From: an uncultured Eggerthellaceae bacterium | Lineage (GTDB): Bacteria > Actinomycetota > Coriobacteriia > Coriobacteriales > Eggerthellaceae | DNA length: 64,000 bases | Reading direction: 5' to 3' | Assembly (NCBI GenBank): GCA_937892845.1 | Contig: CALBGP010000001.1 | Location: forward strand, 124,001-188,000 | Shown here: piece by piece, positions 42,109-51,064 of the stretch | How positions within the stretch are numbered: the first letter of the stretch is position 1 | How the letters are laid out: every line of letters begins with the position of its first letter | Translations under genes and position numbers: made by a program | The notes under the pieces: generated by a model | Database searches by the model: none | The model's input: the letters and a program-made list of their open reading frames with translations, nothing else | What the model was told of the DNA's origin: nothing

Positions 42109-43412
42109 CAGGCGCGCACCTGGCCGTAGCCTTCGATGAGGTACTTCCACGTGGTAAGCGCCTGGGTAGCGAAAGGACCGCGCACATGTAGCTTCTGCGT
42201 GGAAATGCCGATCTCAGCCCCCATGCCGAAGCACCCGCCATCGGTGAAGCGGGTTGACGCGTTCACGTACACGGCGGCGGCATCCACAGAATCGGTGAAC
42301 TCCGCAATGGCCTGCGCGCCGCGGGCATCCGAAGGGTCAGCGACAATGCATTCAGAATGTCCGGTTCCGTAGCGTGCGATGCGTTCAACCGCATCCCCTA
42401 CTCCATCGACGATCGCAACGCTGATCTCCAAACCCAGATACTCTCTGCCCCAATCCTGTTCTTCCGCAGCAACGAGCGAATCGAGCACGCGCGAATCGCC
42501 GGCACACGCAGCACGGATGGATGCAAGGGATTCCTCATCTGCATGAATGAGAACGCCCGCATATGCCAGGTCCCTCGCAATGGAGGGAAGAAGCGAGTCG
42601 GACAGGGATCGATCCACAAGAAGAGACTCGCACGCATTGCAAACGCCGGGCCGCTGGGTCTTCGCGTTCATGACTATCGAACGGGCCATTTCGAAATTCG
42701 CAGAAGCATGGATGTAGACATGGCAGTTTCCGATACCCGTCTCAATAACAGGGACAAGGGAATGCTCGACGCAACGCCTGATCAGACCTGCACCGCCACG
42801 GGGGATGAGAACATCCACTATTCCGCGAAGCCTCATCAAAGCATCCGTTGCAGCTCGGTCGGGGGTATCTATGATGCAGATGGAATCGGCAGGAAGGCCG
42901 GACTCCTCCACAGCATGGGAGAGGACCTTCGCTATGACGACATTGGAATGCAAGGCCGACGAGCCGCCGCGCAGCACCACGGCATTTCCCGTCCTGATGC
43001 AGATTCCCGCAGCATCAGCGGTTACGTTCGGTCGCGCCTCGTAAACCATGGCCACAACGCCAAGGGGGACGCTTACCCTCCTGAGCCGCAAGCCGTTTTC
43101 CAGAACGCGATCATCCAATGTGCATCCGATAACGTCAGGCAGCTCAGCCAGCTGTTCAAGCGAATCGGCCATGGAGTGAATGCGCCCCTCGTCAAGATAC
43201 AGCCTGTCGAGCAAACCCGGCGCCATGCCGGCAGCACGGGCGCACCGCATATCCTCCTCATTCGCTTCAAGAATGGACGTCACGCCATCCCGGAGGGCGC
43301 TCGCCATATTGAAAAGCGCTTGGCAACGCTGCTGGTCGGATGCCCGCGAAAGCGTGCGAGAGGCAGCACGCGCACAAAGAGCAATGCTGCGGACGGAATC
43401 TTCAACGTTCAT
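42108..43412 (-). CDS. proA: gamma-glutamyl phosphate reductase
   Basis: A 434-residue aldehyde-dehydrogenase-fold enzyme producing glutamate semialdehyde for proline. Motifs: VPLGVVAMVYEARPNVTADA, RGGSSALHSNVV, IPRGGAGLIRRC, the catalytic Cys in RPGVCNACESLLV and AVYVNASTRFTDGG. Its ATG overlaps the proB stop by four bases. Proline genes in front of nadD form an obg-proB-proA-nadD-yqeK-rsfS string. Confidence 0.96.
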   Translation of the reverse strand: MNVEDSVRSIALCARAASRTLSRASDQQRCQALFNMASALRDGVTSILEANEEDMRCARAAGMAPGLLDRLYLDEGRIHSMADSLEQLAELPDVIGCTLDDRVLENGLRLRRVSVPLGVVAMVYEARPNVTADAAGICIRTGNAVVLRGGSSALHSNVVIAKVLSHAVEESGLPADSICIIDTPDRAATDALMRLRGIVDVLIPRGGAGLIRRCVEHSLVPVIETGIGNCHVYIHASANFEMARSIVMNAKTQRPGVCNACESLLVDRSLSDSLLPSIARDLAYAGVLIHADEESLASIRAACAGDSRVLDSLVAAEEQDWGREYLGLEISVAIVDGVGDAVERIARYGTGHSECIVADPSDARGAQAIAEFTDSVDAAAVYVNASTRFTDGGCFGMGAEIGISTQKLHVRGPFATQALTTWKYLIEGYGQVRA

Positions 43413-44521
43413 TCGAATACCACCAATTCGTCGCGATGGATCAAAATACCGGAGTCACGGCTAAAGTCCGCCGAAGACATGCGGGTCAAACCGCGTGCAT
43501 ACACGAAACCTTCCGCGTCGCAAACGTCAACGACATCGCCTGATTCGAAATCTCCGTCCAAACGATCAACGCCAACGCACAGAAGAGAAGAGCCGCCTTT
43601 GACAAGGGCCTCCACGGCACCCGCGTCGACGATGATGCGGCCCTTGACCGAATCACCGAGCGCTATCCAGAGTTTACGCGGTGTGATTTCGTGGGCACCG
43701 CCATGGGGTACGAACAGCGTACCCGCAGGCCGTTGGTCCAAGGACCTTATCACGGCGTCATCCATACGGCCGTGGCAGATAACCATGGGTATGCCGGCGC
43801 AGGAAAGAACTCGAGCCGCCTTGATCTTCGTGACCATACCGCCCGAACCGACCACGCTGCCTGCACCGGAGGCTCCCTTGAGGATTTCCGGCGTAATCCT
43901 TTCAACCGTATCCAAGAACCGAGCATCATGGTCCTGAGCAGGGTTGGATGTGTACAGGCCATCTATATCGCTCATCAGAACCACGCGATCGGCATCGACG
44001 ATGCACGCAACGAGAGCGGCAAGGGTATCGTTATCGCCGAATTTGATCTGCTCGATGGATACGGTATCGTTCTCATTGACGATAGGCACGACATCAAGCT
44101 CGATAAGACGTTTGAGGGTATCGCGCGCATGCAGATACGCAGTGCGATCAGCGGTGTCCCTGCGCGTGAGCAGAACCAGGGAGGTGATGATGCCGTAGGG
44201 CGAAAACACCTGATCGTAGGCGGCCGAAAGCGCCCGCTGGCCTACGCTGGCGGCAGCCTGCACCAGAGCCATCTCACGAGGCCTCCCCAAAGGCATCCCC
44301 AACGCCTCCAAGCCGCACGGGATAGAGCCCGAGCTCACGATGATGGGCCTCCATCCATCCTTTCGGACGCGGGCTATCTGATGGGCAAGATCGGCAAGAT
44401 AGGCCCTATCGACCCTGCCCTGTGCATCGGTGATGGTTGAGGAGCCAATTTTAATGACCGCAACACGTCCGTTTCGCACGGACCGCCGCGACGCAGCCGC
44501 ACCCTGCTTCGAAGCCGCCAT
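43409..44521 (-). CDS. proB: glutamate 5-kinase with PUA domain
   Basis: A 370-residue kinase, first step of proline synthesis. The amino-acid-kinase domain has VIKIGSSTITDAQGRVD, IIVSSGSIPCGLEALG, VNENDTVSIEQIKFGDNDTL and MSDIDGLYTSNP. Residues about 275-360 are a PUA domain (KLWIALGDSVKGRIIVDAGA). ATG 44519-44521 is joined to the obg stop (TGATG) with GGGAG upstream; the GTG one codon earlier is possible. Confidence 0.95.
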   Translation of the reverse strand: MAASKQGAAASRRSVRNGRVAVIKIGSSTITDAQGRVDRAYLADLAHQIARVRKDGWRPIIVSSGSIPCGLEALGMPLGRPREMALVQAAASVGQRALSAAYDQVFSPYGIITSLVLLTRRDTADRTAYLHARDTLKRLIELDVVPIVNENDTVSIEQIKFGDNDTLAALVACIVDADRVVLMSDIDGLYTSNPAQDHDARFLDTVERITPEILKGASGAGSVVGSGGMVTKIKAARVLSCAGIPMVICHGRMDDAVIRSLDQRPAGTLFVPHGGAHEITPRKLWIALGDSVKGRIIVDAGAVEALVKGGSSLLCVGVDRLDGDFESGDVVDVCDAEGFVYARGLTRMSSADFSRDSGILIHRDELVVFE

Positions 44522-45915
44522 CACAGATCCAACTCCCGGTAGATGTCCTCATGCGAAGCAGCGCTTTCGAACTCGAAGGCGCGTCCGACAATGCGAACTT
44601 CGTCTCCATCGACCGCACCGGCCCGGACAAGGGCCTTTTCAACACCCATGCGCACAAACCTATGCTGGAGAAATGCGATGGCCTCTTCATTTTCCCAGTC
44701 CGTCTGAACAACCATGCGTTCAATCTGCACGCCCTCGACACGGAAGATGCCTTCGGAAAGCTTGCGCACCTTGAACTGCTTGTCCCGCTCTTCACGTCGA
44801 TGTTCCCATACCTGATCATAAACGGGCTTGACGGACTCGTTGCTACGCGCGGCTTCACGAAGCTCATGGACAACCGTGGCGGTAGCCCGAATGAGTGCAT
44901 CGACACCCTCTCCCGTGAGGGCGCTGATTCTGAACACCTTCGCCTCCGCTACGCTGTCGGCAAACTCATCTCCGCCCGCTGCGGCAATGGCATCCTCACG
45001 CACGGCCTCCTCAAGGCGCCTGATTGCATCTTCTGTACCCGGAACATCGCACTTGTTGGCAACAACGATGCGCGGTCGGCTTGCAAGTTCTTCAGCATAC
45101 AGCTCGAGCTCTTTATTGATGATCTTGTAGTCTTCCACAGGATCGCGGCCTTCGTAACCGCCCGACATATCCACCACATGCAGAATCAACGCGGTACGTT
45201 CGATATGCCTGAGGAATTCATGGCCAAGGCCTTTGCCTTCATGGGCGCCTTCAATCAGGCCGGGCACATCCGCAACGACGAAGTTGTATTCATCACCTTT
45301 GACCACGCCCAGATTGGGCACAAGGGTCGTGAAGGGATAGTCAGCAATCTTCGGGCGCGCAGCGCTCATCTTCGAGATGAGCGAGCTCTTTCCCGCGGAA
45401 GGAACCCCCACCAAAGCGGCGTCCGCCATCAGCTTCATCTCAAGTTCGATCCAGCACTCATGCGCAGGCTCACCAAGCTCGGCGAACGCCGGCGCTCTGC
45501 GGGTTGAAGTGACGAAATGAATATTGCCACGGCCTCCTACACCGCCGCGTGCAACCACAACCCTCTCGCCATCCAGCATAAGGTCGGCAATAAGCTCGCC
45601 GGTCTCTTTCGTTTCATCGAAATACTCGCGCACGACGGTGCCCACAGGAACCTTGAGAATAAGGTCTTCGCCATTCGCGCCATGCATGCGGCTGCCGCGG
45701 CCATGGGTTCCGCGAGTAGCCTTGAAATGATGTTTGAAACGATAATCGATCAAAGAGGAGATGGAAGCATCCGCTTCAACGATGACATTGCCGCCATGGC
45801 CACCGTCACCACCATCGGGGCCACCTTTGGGAACATGCGCCTCACGACGGAAGCTCATGCATCCGGCACCGCCGTCTCCCCCCTTGACGAATATGCGAAC
45901 TTTATCGGTGAACAT
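44521..45915 (-). CDS. obg: GTPase Obg
   Basis: A 464-residue ribosome-associated GTPase. The Gly-rich N-terminal Obg fold is residues 1-158 (KGGDGGAGCMSFRREAHVPK). The G domain follows: GVPSAGKSSLISKMSAA, DVPGLIEGAHEGKGLGHEFL, NKCDVPG. The C-terminal OCT domain covers residues about 375-455. ATG 45913-45915 has ACGGAG at six bases. Confidence 0.96.
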   Translation of the reverse strand: MFTDKVRIFVKGGDGGAGCMSFRREAHVPKGGPDGGDGGHGGNVIVEADASISSLIDYRFKHHFKATRGTHGRGSRMHGANGEDLILKVPVGTVVREYFDETKETGELIADLMLDGERVVVARGGVGGRGNIHFVTSTRRAPAFAELGEPAHECWIELEMKLMADAALVGVPSAGKSSLISKMSAARPKIADYPFTTLVPNLGVVKGDEYNFVVADVPGLIEGAHEGKGLGHEFLRHIERTALILHVVDMSGGYEGRDPVEDYKIINKELELYAEELASRPRIVVANKCDVPGTEDAIRRLEEAVREDAIAAAGGDEFADSVAEAKVFRISALTGEGVDALIRATATVVHELREAARSNESVKPVYDQVWEHRREERDKQFKVRKLSEGIFRVEGVQIERMVVQTDWENEEAIAFLQHRFVRMGVEKALVRAGAVDGDEVRIVGRAFEFESAASHEDIYRELDL

Positions 45916-46106
45916 GAGTTGCTCCGTTTCATGAGATTCATTGCGAACGCCCCCACGGGGCATTGTGCAATCGGATTTCCATTCGAGCCATTATAGAGGG
46001 AGTATAGACAGGTGACGCCGTAGAACGAGAATGCTTCATCCGATAGGCGCAACGCAACACGCGGGACAGTCAGACATCATAGCAACGCGAACGTCCCAAT
46101 ATCATA

Positions 46107-46133
46107 AAAGCCCGCTGGAATCCAGCGGGCTTT
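46107..46133 (-). terminator. intrinsic terminator of rplU-rpmA
   Basis: AAAGCCCGCTGG pairs with CCAGCGGGCTTT around a short loop, followed by TTTTAT on minus. It lies about 20 bp after the rpmA stop. Confidence 0.85.
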
Positions 46134-46153
46134 CCCCTCCATGTGTATGGGAG

Positions 46154-46408
46154 TTATTCTGCGATAGGACGTACATGCACCTTGCGGCGTGCACCATGGG
46201 TGAACTCGACGGTGCCTTCGCACAGAGCGAACAGGGTGTCATCCTTGCCGCGACCCACATTCTCGCCAGGATGGAAGTGGGTACCGCGCTGACGAACGAT
46301 GATGTTGCCGGCAATCACATGCTCGCCACCGAAACGCTTGACGCCCAGACGCTGTGCGTGGGAGTCACGACCGTTACGGGTAGAGCCCAAACCTTTTTTA
46401 TGAGCCAT
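46154..46408 (-). CDS. rpmA: 50S ribosomal protein L27
   Basis: An 84-residue L27 with the normal N-terminus MAHKKGLGSTRNGRDSHAQR and no Firmicutes-type cleavable leader. Other motifs: LGVKRFGGEHVIAGNIIVRQ and GTHFHPGENVGRGKDDTLF. Second gene after rplU, 19 bp apart. Confidence 0.97.
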   Translation of the reverse strand: MAHKKGLGSTRNGRDSHAQRLGVKRFGGEHVIAGNIIVRQRGTHFHPGENVGRGKDDTLFALCEGTVEFTHGARRKVHVRPIAE

Positions 46409-46427
46409 TGTTCTACCTGCCTTCTAG

Positions 46428-46787
46428 TTACTCGGCCGACTTCTCAGCTGCGGATGCCTTCTTAGCAGCCTTCTTTTCAGCCTTCACGCCACCAATGCTT
46501 TCGATCTGGAGACGCGTGAGATTCTGACGATGACCACGCAGCTTCTTGTAGTTCTTGCGCTTCTTGAACTTGAAGACAAGCTGCTTTTCACCCTTGAACT
46601 GCTCGAGGACGACAGCCTCGACCTTGGTCTTGGAAGCATCCTTGACATCGACGTTCTTACCGTCGACGATGCAGATGGCCTCAAGCTCAACCTTGCCGCC
46701 AGCCTCAACATCGATCTTCTCAACGGCAATGATGTCGCCAGGAGCCACCTTATACTGCTTACCACCGGTTTTCACGATTGCGTACAT
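46428..46787 (-). CDS. rplU: 50S ribosomal protein L21
   Basis: A 119-residue L21: MYAIVKTGGKQYKVAPGDII, VFKFKKRKNYKKLRGHRQNL and a Lys/Ala-rich tail about 20 residues longer than the minimal protein. AAGGAG lies six bases before ATG 46785-46787. An ORF extension of ten codons has no ribosome site. Confidence 0.97.
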   Translation of the reverse strand: MYAIVKTGGKQYKVAPGDIIAVEKIDVEAGGKVELEAICIVDGKNVDVKDASKTKVEAVVLEQFKGEKQLVFKFKKRKNYKKLRGHRQNLTRLQIESIGGVKAEKKAAKKASAAEKSAE

Positions 46788-46823
46788 GTAAATCTCCTTG
46801 AATGTGTTAAAACGCAAAGCGAT

Positions 46824-46852
46824 ATTGTATATGCGCCTTGCACACTCGTCAA
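46824..46852 (-). promoter_or_regulatory. sigma-A-type promoter of rplU-rpmA
   Basis: Minus strand TTGACG, exactly 17 bases, TACAAT. This is the closest match to consensus in the window; transcription would start near 46817, 30 nt before rplU. Confidence 0.85.
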
Positions 46853-46891
46853 TACTTTTGGGGGGCTAAGTCCCAATTTTTTTGAGGAAAC

Positions 46892-46906
46892 AGCCGCAAA
46901 GCGGCA
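46892..46906 (-). terminator. small hairpin after polA
   Basis: GCCGC (46893-46897)/GCGGC (46901-46905) with an AAA loop (TTT on minus), followed on minus by TGTTTCC and then AAAAAAATT. It could weakly end polA transcription about 100 bp past its stop. Confidence 0.4.
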
Positions 46907-47006
46907 GTCGTAACTTTAACACAGAAGACCAGGCTGCACCAGTATTTTTTTCTTTTTCACGCGGACCCTAGCCCCTATTGGCGATTCCCCTTGAAGCAAA
47001 ATCACC

Positions 47007-49646
47007 TCAATGAGCCTGAGTCCAGTTGGCACCTGAGGATATCTCAACGATAAGCGGCACCTTCAGCGGAACAACGGTGCTCATCACCTCTGATGCCATC
47101 TCGGTTAGAGCTTCCAGCTCGCAAGCGGGAACGCTGAAATCCAATTCGTCATGCACCTGAAGCATCAATTGAGACTCAAAACCCTCAACGACAAGTCGCC
47201 GCTGCACCTCATTCATGGCCAGTTTGATGATATCAGCAGCACTGCCCTGCATGGGATGGTTCATTGCAGTACGCTCTCCGAACGCCCGCGTGGCGGCATT
47301 GGCGCTTTTGAGCTCAAAGATATGCCGCTTGCGACCGAACATCGTCGACGCGTATCCATCCGCCTTCGCCGCTTCAACCACCTCATCGAGGTACGATCTG
47401 ACACTAGGATACGCCTCGAAATACCTATCTATCATTTCGGCGGCTTCCTTAAAGCCGATCCCGAGGGATTGCGCCAACCCATAAGCCTGCTGCCCATATA
47501 CGATTCCGAAATTCACAGCCTTGGCCCTGCTTCGCAAATCAGGTGTCACCTCATCAACCGGAACGCCGAAGACACGAGATGCGGTAGCCGCATGGAAATC
47601 CGCACCGGAGTTGAAAGCATCCACCAGATGAGCATCGCCCGAAAGATGGGCAAGCAGCCTCAATTCAATCTGCGAATAGTCAGCGGACACGAAGAGGTCC
47701 CCGGGGCGCAAAGGAATGAAGCAGCCTCGCACGCGTCGCCCGAACTCAGTTCTGACGGGGATGTTCTGCAAATTCGGCTCACTGGAGGAAAGCCTACCGG
47801 TCGTAGTCACCGTCTGATTGAAACTCGTATGGACGCGCCCATCTCCAAGAGAACGCATGCGCGGCAAAGCATCAAGATACGTGGACTTCATCTTCGCCAG
47901 CTCACGATAGCGCATCACCTTTCCCGCAATCTCATGAACCCCCTCAAGACGCTTGAGAGTTGCCGCATCTGTTGAGTATCCACGCTGGTTCTTCTTTCCA
48001 GCCGGAAGGCCCAGCACATCGAAAAGGACATGGCCAAGCTGCTTAGGCGAGTCTATGTTGAAATCCTCGCCGGCAAGTTCATAGATACGGGATTTCACCT
48101 CATCTATTTCCGCCTGGGTATCCAACGACATCGCATGCAGCTCTTCGGCGTCAAGGGCAGCCCCCACCCGCTCCATCATGAGCAAAGTGGAAACGAGGGG
48201 CCTGTCAATCTCCTCATAGCAAGAAAGGCTGCCGTCGGCCTTCAAGGCTTCAACCAGAGGAGCATGGAGCAGAACCGCAACGGCAGCGTTGACCGCAGCC
48301 TGTTCATCTTCGGTTTCCCTCAATGGAAGACCCGCGTGCAAGTAAGTGTCGCAAAGCGAGTCATAAGCATACCTGCCGGCATTCGAATCCAAGAGATAAG
48401 CCGCCAACCCTATGTCGAAGAATTCGGCGCTCAGCAAATCCTCCTCGGACACAGCTGCAGCGAGCGATGTGTCGTTAGGATAGACGCTTCGCAGCACCTG
48501 CTTGGCATCAAGGCAGCAGAAGCGACCGCCACGGATAAGGCGGGTCATAACCAGGCCGACATCCTCCCCATCGAAACGAAGGACAGAGCTTCCAGTCCCG
48601 ACATACAGCCTGGGAGGCTCTGCGAACAGCGATTCCTGGGCCGGCACCAGAAGCTCAACGCCGACCATCACACCCCCGTCGATGGCCTCCGCAAGGGCAG
48701 ACATTGCCCCAGAGCCCACTACCAGTGGTTCTTCAGGAAGCTCAAGGGCGGCAGGCTCCGCAAGAGATTCGTCCCCGCCCGCAAGCGAAAGAACCTTCTT
48801 CAGATGCGTATTGAAACCCAGATCACCGAAGGTTTCGATAATGCGGTCGGTTTCGAAGGACGGGAATACTGCAGTTGAAGGATCGATTTCAATCGGCGCG
48901 TCCCGCATGATGGTGGCAACCTCACGGCTGACATAGGCGGAATCCCTGTTTTCCGATAAGCTATCCTTCTGCTTTCCCTTCAGATCATCTAGATGCTCAT
49001 AGATTCCATCCAGACTTCCGTATGCCTGCAGAAGCTTTGCGGCGGTTTTATCCCCGATCCCCGGCACACCGGGTATGTTGTCCGAACTATCACCTTTCAA
49101 ACCGAGAAAATCCGGAAACTGCGCCGGAGTCACACCGTAGCGCTCCTCCACTTCGGCGGGACCGTAAATCACAACATCGGTAAGGCCTTTCCTGGTCGTC
49201 AAAACGCGGGTTGTATGGGTCACGAGCTGATAGGCATCTTTATCCCCGGTCACAAGAAGCGTTTCATAACCCAGCCGCTCATCAATTGCGGCTATGGTTC
49301 CCAAGATATCATCGCCCTCCCATCCTTTGAGCTTGACAATGGGCACATTCATGGAATCCAGAATGCGCTCAACTACAGGAAACTGAACCCGAAGCGAAGG
49401 ATCCATGGGGGGCCTTTGGGCCTTGTACTGCTCAAGCGCCTTCATGCGAAACTCAGGCCTACCGGCGTCGAATGCGCAAATCACCGCATCGGGACGAGCG
49501 GTCTCATACAGCTTCAAGAACATGGAGAGGAAGCCGAACGCAGCATTGGTGGGAGTTCCATCGGGTGCATTCATGGGAGTACGCACACCATGGAATGCAC
49601 GATGCATAAGCGAATTCCCGTCGATGACTGCAATTTTCTTCGTCAT
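47007..49646 (-). CDS. polA: DNA polymerase I (5' nuclease and polymerase active, 3'-5' exonuclease site degenerate)
   Basis: An 879-residue family A polymerase. The 5' nuclease has AVIDGNSLMHRAF and GDSSDNIPGVPGIGDKTAAK. The polymerase domain has motif A (LFVSADYSQIELRLLAHLSG), motif B (RAKAVNFGIVYGQQAYGL) and motif C (LMLQVHDELDFSVP). In the middle domain the DxE of exo motif I is replaced (GVMVGVELL), and neither an NxxxD motif II nor a YxxxD motif III is seen, so proofreading is probably lost. ATG 49644-49646 follows GAAGGGG. Confidence 0.95.
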   Translation of the reverse strand: MTKKIAVIDGNSLMHRAFHGVRTPMNAPDGTPTNAAFGFLSMFLKLYETARPDAVICAFDAGRPEFRMKALEQYKAQRPPMDPSLRVQFPVVERILDSMNVPIVKLKGWEGDDILGTIAAIDERLGYETLLVTGDKDAYQLVTHTTRVLTTRKGLTDVVIYGPAEVEERYGVTPAQFPDFLGLKGDSSDNIPGVPGIGDKTAAKLLQAYGSLDGIYEHLDDLKGKQKDSLSENRDSAYVSREVATIMRDAPIEIDPSTAVFPSFETDRIIETFGDLGFNTHLKKVLSLAGGDESLAEPAALELPEEPLVVGSGAMSALAEAIDGGVMVGVELLVPAQESLFAEPPRLYVGTGSSVLRFDGEDVGLVMTRLIRGGRFCCLDAKQVLRSVYPNDTSLAAAVSEEDLLSAEFFDIGLAAYLLDSNAGRYAYDSLCDTYLHAGLPLRETEDEQAAVNAAVAVLLHAPLVEALKADGSLSCYEEIDRPLVSTLLMMERVGAALDAEELHAMSLDTQAEIDEVKSRIYELAGEDFNIDSPKQLGHVLFDVLGLPAGKKNQRGYSTDAATLKRLEGVHEIAGKVMRYRELAKMKSTYLDALPRMRSLGDGRVHTSFNQTVTTTGRLSSSEPNLQNIPVRTEFGRRVRGCFIPLRPGDLFVSADYSQIELRLLAHLSGDAHLVDAFNSGADFHAATASRVFGVPVDEVTPDLRSRAKAVNFGIVYGQQAYGLAQSLGIGFKEAAEMIDRYFEAYPSVRSYLDEVVEAAKADGYASTMFGRKRHIFELKSANAATRAFGERTAMNHPMQGSAADIIKLAMNEVQRRLVVEGFESQLMLQVHDELDFSVPACELEALTEMASEVMSTVVPLKVPLIVEISSGANWTQAH

Positions 49647-49900
49647 GGCAAACCCCTTCAAAGACCCAGCGAAACAAGATGCACGGATGCAGGGATGACT
49701 CCGGCAATCCATGCAACCGGAACCTCAAAGTATAGCGAATACATCTCGGCATCGAGATTCCTCCCGCATACGCACACGCAAAGGGTGAATATCGACAGCC
49801 CGTTGTTCCCTGTCGCCAATTATACGAACATTCGTTCCCATATTCAAGCAGATGTGATACACTGCAGAACACATTCTCAGCTACAAAGGAAGGTCAATCC

Positions 49901-51064
49901 ATGAAATTCCTTCATCTTTCGGACCTGCATATCGGCAAGATGGTCAACGGTTTCCCCTTGATCGACGATCAACGATTTATTCTCGAGCAGATTTGCGAAC
50001 TCGCAAAATCAAACCATGTAGATGCGGTTGTCCTAGCGGGCGATATCTATGACAAATCTGCCCCTAGCTCGGAAGCCGTAGCGCTATTCGACGACTTTCT
50101 CACATCCATCGCAGGCGCCTGCATCTCATGTTTCGCCGTTCCTGGCAACCATGATTCCGCAGAAAGGGTAGCCTACGCCTCATCCTTGCTTGCAAGACAG
50201 GGCATCTACATTGCGCCCGTCTTCGACGGTGCGCTATCGCATTTCGAGCTTCAGGATGAATTCGGAGCCTGTGAATTCTGGCTGATGCCGTTTCTCAGGC
50301 CCACCGACGTAAAACCGCACTTCCCAGACCAGGCGGAAAGAATAGGACGAGATTACACCGAGGCAATCAAGGTAGTGCTGGGCTCATGCCCCATCGATCC
50401 CGGCAAACGCAACGTCTTAGTCGCGCACCAATTCGTCACCTCAGGATCTCAATCCCCTGAACGCAGCGATTCGGAATTGGTGCTAGGCGGAATAGACAAC
50501 GTCGACGCATCGGTGTTCGAAGACTTTGATTACGTTGCGTTGGGTCACATCCACAGACCCCAGCGAATCGGAGCCGAGCATATCCGCTACGCAGGGTCTC
50601 CGCTCAAGTATTCATTCTCCGAGATTCGGTATCCGAAATCAGCCGCCCTGGTGACCATCACTGAAAAGCATCACGTACAGACAAAGCTGATTCCCCTTGA
50701 GCCCATGCGAGATATGCGCGAAGTCAAAGGCCCCCTCGAATCCCTGATATCCTGCGCCCCGCACAATCACGAAGCGCAGGATTACATCCATGCCATCCTA
50801 ACCGATGAGCATCCACCCATCGATGCGCTAAGTCGACTGAGGTCCGCGTACCCCAACCTCATGGGAATAGATTTCATCACTCCCAAACACTCTGGACGCA
50901 GCGTAGATCCTGAAGCCATGGACATTCGAGCCATTGACCCGTTCGCCCTTTTCGAAGCCTTCTTCAACCAACAACACGGATCCGAAATGACGAAGAACCA
51001 GGAAAAACTCGCCCGGCGCGCCCTGGAGAATGCGATGGACAATGCAGAAGGGATGAACCGATGA
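49901..51064 (+). CDS. sbcD: exonuclease subunit SbcD (Mre11-like)
   Basis: A 387-residue metallophosphoesterase. Metal-binding motifs appear in order: FLHLSDLHIGKM, VVLAGDIYDKS, VPGNHDSAERV, VLVAHQFV and YVALGHIHRPQ. With SbcC it cleaves hairpin DNA and DNA ends. AAAGGAAGG lies upstream of the ATG, and the stop overlaps sbcC by four bases (ATGA). Confidence 0.95.
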   Translation: MKFLHLSDLHIGKMVNGFPLIDDQRFILEQICELAKSNHVDAVVLAGDIYDKSAPSSEAVALFDDFLTSIAGACISCFAVPGNHDSAERVAYASSLLARQGIYIAPVFDGALSHFELQDEFGACEFWLMPFLRPTDVKPHFPDQAERIGRDYTEAIKVVLGSCPIDPGKRNVLVAHQFVTSGSQSPERSDSELVLGGIDNVDASVFEDFDYVALGHIHRPQRIGAEHIRYAGSPLKYSFSEIRYPKSAALVTITEKHHVQTKLIPLEPMRDMREVKGPLESLISCAPHNHEAQDYIHAILTDEHPPIDALSRLRSAYPNLMGIDFITPKHSGRSVDPEAMDIRAIDPFALFEAFFNQQHGSEMTKNQEKLARRALENAMDNAEGMNR

